DNA from: Bacillota bacterium
GTDB taxonomy: Bacteria; Bacillota_I; Bacilli_A; RF39; UBA660
Length of the DNA: 8,664 nucleotides
Assembly (NCBI GenBank): GCA_023391185.1
Contig: JAEWBI010000057.1
Span: 1-8,664 of the forward strand
Reading direction: 5' to 3'
The notes below the pieces were generated by a model. It searched no databases and was not told the origin of the DNA. It worked only from the letters and a program-made list of their open reading frames with translations. Shown in pieces: positions 6,816-8,664 of the stretch. Made by a program: the position numbers and the translations under genes. Each line of letters begins with the position of its first letter. Positions within the stretch are counted from its first letter, which is position 1.

Positions 6816-7190
6816 TTACATATTATAATACCATGTTCCCCAAAAAGGTGTATTAAAAAGCGTATCTCCTACTGTATTTAATTCAATAGTCCATTTGGTT
6901 TGAGCTTGGCTATCACTATTAAATATTGTATTTTGTCCTTCTGTTAGATTCATATATGCTAAAGTTGTAGAATTAGATTTTATGAGTCTAGCTTTTAAAT
7001 TTCTGTCCATTCTTAATGTATATACATATTGACTTGAAGAAGTATTTTTTGAATATTCTCCATCTTTATATGTGCCAATTCCTGGAACAGATATGTTATT
7101 ATATGTCATATAGTATCCTGCCTTTACTCCAGATATAGATAAAATTATGCTTACTAAAAAGCAAATAGAAATAATTTTTAAGGTTTTCAT
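6816..7190 (-). CDS. small secreted protein, first gene of the ABC operon
   Basis: A 124-residue precursor. The signal peptide has a basic start (MKTLK), a hydrophobic core (6-20) and a VKA cleavage motif, predicted between Ala24 and Gly25. The mature part of about 100 residues has no cysteine, is rich in Tyr, Trp, Thr and Asn, alternates in a way that suggests beta strands, and ends NTPFWGTWYYNM. Cys10 lies inside the hydrophobic core without a lipobox, so it is not a lipoprotein. GGAGAG (7201-7196) precedes the ATG by 5 bases. It is the first gene after the strongest promoter of the window and precedes three membrane proteins and an ATPase. This layout recalls lactococcin 972-type bacteriocin operons and DUF2712 proteins next to ABC genes, but I cannot confirm homology to either. 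It could be a bacteriocin, a signal, or an accessory protein of the transporter. Confidence 0.8.
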   Translation of the reverse strand: MKTLKIISICFLVSIILSISGVKAGYYMTYNNISVPGIGTYKDGEYSKNTSSSQYVYTLRMDRNLKARLIKSNSTTLAYMNLTEGQNTIFNSDSQAQTKWTIELNTVGDTLFNTPFWGTWYYNM

Positions 7191-7273
7191 TTTTACTCTC
7201 CATTCTTTTTAAATTTTAAATCCTCTTTCATCTATTGAAAAAAACCTGATACTACTTAGTTTATTTCAATTTA

Positions 7274-7302
7274 ATAATAACATATCTAATTAAATATGGC
7301 AA
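7274..7302 (-). promoter_or_regulatory. promoter of the secreted protein/ABC operon
   Basis: The -35 box TTGCCA (7302-7297, 5 of 6 consensus bases), a 17-base spacer and the -10 box TATTAT (7279-7274, 5 of 6) preceded by TGT (extended -10) form the best sigma-70-type promoter in the window. Transcription would start near 7267, about 77 bases before the start codon at 7190. Confidence 0.8.
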
Positions 7303-7337
7303 CCATAAAATAACTTCTATATGCTAAATTATGACTT

Positions 7338-7365
7338 AATTGGCTAGTTAATGAAACTGCCAATT
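7338..7365. promoter_or_regulatory. strong inverted repeat upstream of the operon promoter
   Basis: On the plus strand AATTGGC (7338-7344) and AGTT (7346-7349) pair with AACT (7355-7358) and GCCAATT (7359-7365) around the loop AATGA, an 11-bp stem broken by one bulged T. No U-run follows on the minus strand, so it is not a terminator for that strand. It lies 36 bases upstream of the -35 box, where an activator or repressor dimer could bind. Confidence 0.5.
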
Positions 7366-7381
7366 TAAATCTTTTTCTATA

Positions 7382-7468
7382 TTAAATATCATTTATATCA
7401 TTATTTAAAAACAGCATATAAATATCTTCAACCATTTTACTTAATAAACCATTTTTACTTTCACTCAT
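7382..7468 (-). CDS. possible 28-residue peptide upstream of the ABC operon
   Basis: ATG at 7468 with AAGGAAAG (7484-7477) about 8 bases upstream. The peptide starts MSESKNGLLSKMVEDIYMLF and ends NDINDI; it is acidic with an amphipathic centre and no cysteine. It lies between a terminator and the operon promoter, on the same strand. It may be a real small peptide, a leader, or the head of a lost regulator gene. I do not recognise it. Confidence 0.3.
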   Translation of the reverse strand: MSESKNGLLSKMVEDIYMLFLNNDINDI

Positions 7469-7524
7469 AATTACATCTTTCCTTATTTTTTGAACGTATA
7501 AATACAAATTGTTTTCTATTACTT

Positions 7525-7554
7525 AAAAAAAAAAATGCAATAAGCATTTTTTTT
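7525..7554. terminator. bidirectional rho-independent terminator
   Basis: AAAAAAAATGC (7528-7538), loop AATAA and GCATTTTTTTT (7544-7554) form a symmetric hairpin with a run of eight Ts on the plus strand and eleven on the minus strand. It lies about 170 bases past the end of the rRNA methyltransferase gene and insulates that gene from the ABC operon. Confidence 0.7.
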
Positions 7555-7647
7555 GTGATAACAAAATAATTTAACTGTTATTTTTTATAGAATGTTATTG
7601 TGTATCTACATACCATATCATATTAAACACTTATCTTAATTATATCT

Positions 7648-7679
7648 AAAAAAGCGTTTTAACAAACCATCGCTATTTT
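7648..7679 (-). terminator. weak terminator after the rRNA methyltransferase
   Basis: On the minus strand AGCG (7674-7671) pairs with CGCT (7656-7653) across a 14-base loop, flanked by an A run before and six Ts after. The stem is short, so termination is probably completed by the stronger hairpin near 7540. Confidence 0.4.
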
Positions 7680-7724
7680 CATTAAAATATCCATACTTCT
7701 AAATGTTTGTAAACTTAATTAATT

Positions 7725-8664
7725 TTAAAATTTTTTGTGCCTAAGTAAAACCACACACTCAACATGATATGTATTTGGGAACATATCAAATGGTGTAATC
7801 TCAGTGACTTTATATTTATCACTAAACATTTTTAAATCTCTAGCTAAAGTTATAGGATCACATGATACATAAATTATTTCTTTAGGATTAATCTTTATAA
7901 TGTCTTTTATGACTTCTTCATCTAATCCACTACGAGGTGGGTCTACTATTATTACATTTGCTTTATAATCTCCATGATTTAATAATTCTTTAGTATCTCC
8001 AGCAAAGAAATCAATATTCTTGACTTCGTTTTTTTCAGCATTTACTTTAGCATCAACAATGGCTTCTGGATTAATTTCTATACCTGTTACTTTCTTTGCA
8101 TAATTGCTAATATATATACCTATAGTTCCTGTTCCACAATATAAATCTAAAACAGTAGGGGATACATTTTTTTTAACATACTCTCTTACTTTATCATATA
8201 ATTTTATTGTTTGTGCTGTATTAACTTGAAAAAATGCAGTTTGGCTCATTTGGTAACTAAAATTACCTAATCTTCCAATTATATTACTTTCACCAGTTTG
8301 TTTTATTACTTTATCTTTCACTATAACTTTTATTGAATTGAATAAATATTCCAATTTACTAATAAAAATATTTATATTATCTTCTTTTTGTAAATATATT
8401 GTTAATGAAATATCATCTTCATTAACACTTCTTATCACAAGTTCATTTATGCATTCAGGAACATGATACTTTTTAATTTCTAATATAGCATTATTTATTT
8501 TATTATTAGCAATTAAACAATTATTAATATCAACTATATCATAAGATTTCTTCTTATAATAACCAATTTTCGTATTTACTTTTAAAGTCACTTTATTTCT
8601 ATAGTTAAACTGATGATCACATGGTACAATCTGTTTTATCTTTTCGTTATCGATACCTGCATAT
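7725..8664 (-). CDS. rlmD: 23S rRNA (uracil-5-)-methyltransferase, RlmD/RlmCD type, 5' end cut
   Basis: AdoMet-dependent enzyme of the TrmA/RumA family that methylates C5 of uridine in 23S rRNA. The frame is open to the window edge: 312 C-terminal residues are visible of about 450, so the TRAM domain and the first three iron-sulfur cysteines lie outside. The visible part starts YAGIDNEKIKQIVPCDHQFN. Further on come a cysteine in INNCLIA (the usual last iron-sulfur ligand), SQTAFFQVN (about 140-148), the AdoMet motif DLYCGTGTIG (173-182), VDPPRSGL (240-247), the nucleophile Cys268 in YVSCDP and the catalytic Glu302 in HVEC near the C terminus. An internal ATG at 8591 is not the start, because coding homology continues upstream of it. 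In Firmicutes such proteins may modify U747 and U1939 (RlmCD); the exact target cannot be told here. Followed by two terminators; unrelated to the ABC operon. Confidence 0.93.
   Translation of the reverse strand, partial: YAGIDNEKIKQIVPCDHQFNYRNKVTLKVNTKIGYYKKKSYDIVDINNCLIANNKINNAILEIKKYHVPECINELVIRSVNEDDISLTIYLQKEDNINIFISKLEYLFNSIKVIVKDKVIKQTGESNIIGRLGNFSYQMSQTAFFQVNTAQTIKLYDKVREYVKKNVSPTVLDLYCGTGTIGIYISNYAKKVTGIEINPEAIVDAKVNAEKNEVKNIDFFAGDTKELLNHGDYKANVIIVDPPRSGLDEEVIKDIIKINPKEIIYVSCDPITLARDLKMFSDKYKVTEITPFDMFPNTYHVECVVLLRHKKF

Larger units (their letters stand above)
7191..7724. other. intergenic regulatory region between rRNA methyltransferase and ABC operon
   Basis: A stretch of 534 bases without a substantial gene. 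From right to left it holds a weak terminator (7648-7679), a strong bidirectional terminator (7525-7554), a possible 28-codon ORF (7382-7468), a strong hairpin (7338-7365), the operon promoter (7274-7302) and a leader of about 77 bases. The leader contains TTGAAA facing TTTCAA across a long loop (about 7231-7268), a weak potential attenuator fold. Confidence 0.6.

Noticed and set aside
7161..7163. Cys10 of the secreted protein as a lipoprotein attachment site
   Set aside because: The residues before it (IISI) do not fit a lipobox, which needs a small residue just before the cysteine, and a better VKA signal peptidase I site follows.

Overview
This is a very AT-rich window (roughly a quarter G+C by eye). 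Arginine is coded almost only by AGA, Shine-Dalgarno sites of the GGAGG type are strong, and every gene reads on the minus strand. Together with an Xfp-type phosphoketolase and an RlmD/RlmCD-type rRNA methyltransferase, this suggests a low-GC Firmicute, most likely a Clostridium-like species. The genus is inferred; no marker here proves it.

In order of transcription (right to left): (1) 8664-7725, the 3' two thirds of a 23S rRNA (uracil-5-)-methyltransferase, followed by a weak terminator near 7650 and a strong bidirectional one near 7540. (2) 7724-7191, a gene-poor stretch with a possible 28-codon ORF, a strong hairpin or dyad at 7338-7365, and the best promoter of the window (7274-7302). 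(3) 7190-3861, a tightly coupled operon: a small secreted protein with a signal peptide, three different multi-pass membrane proteins of about 303, 245 and 213 residues, and one ABC ATPase, ending at a terminator. (4) 3819-3201, a decayed stretch holding a 17-codon ORF with a very good ribosome binding site next to a perfect 14-bp palindrome, a tandem 18-bp repeat, a second dyad, and coding debris that may be the end of an insertion sequence. (5) 3200-3036, the C-terminal fragment of a broken VOC/glyoxalase-family gene. (6) 2990-2605, a small GNAT-type acetyltransferase and a 35-residue ORF. (7) 2520-160, a complete phosphoketolase with its own promoter. (8) 43-1, the first codons of another gene with its own promoter and ribosome binding site.

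The housekeeping parts are xfp (xylulose-5-phosphate/fructose-6-phosphate phosphoketolase, pentose catabolism to acetyl phosphate) and the rRNA methyltransferase. The accessory part is the five-gene operon. Its ATPase has the features of the BcrA/YydI-like class used in export of, or self-protection against, membrane-active peptides. The first gene makes a roughly 100-residue, cysteine-free, aromatic-rich secreted product, and its position resembles bacteriocin-plus-ABC arrangements such as lactococcin 972. I do not recognise the secreted protein with certainty, and the three-permease, one-ATPase layout is unusual. This operon is the best candidate for an undescribed system in the window.
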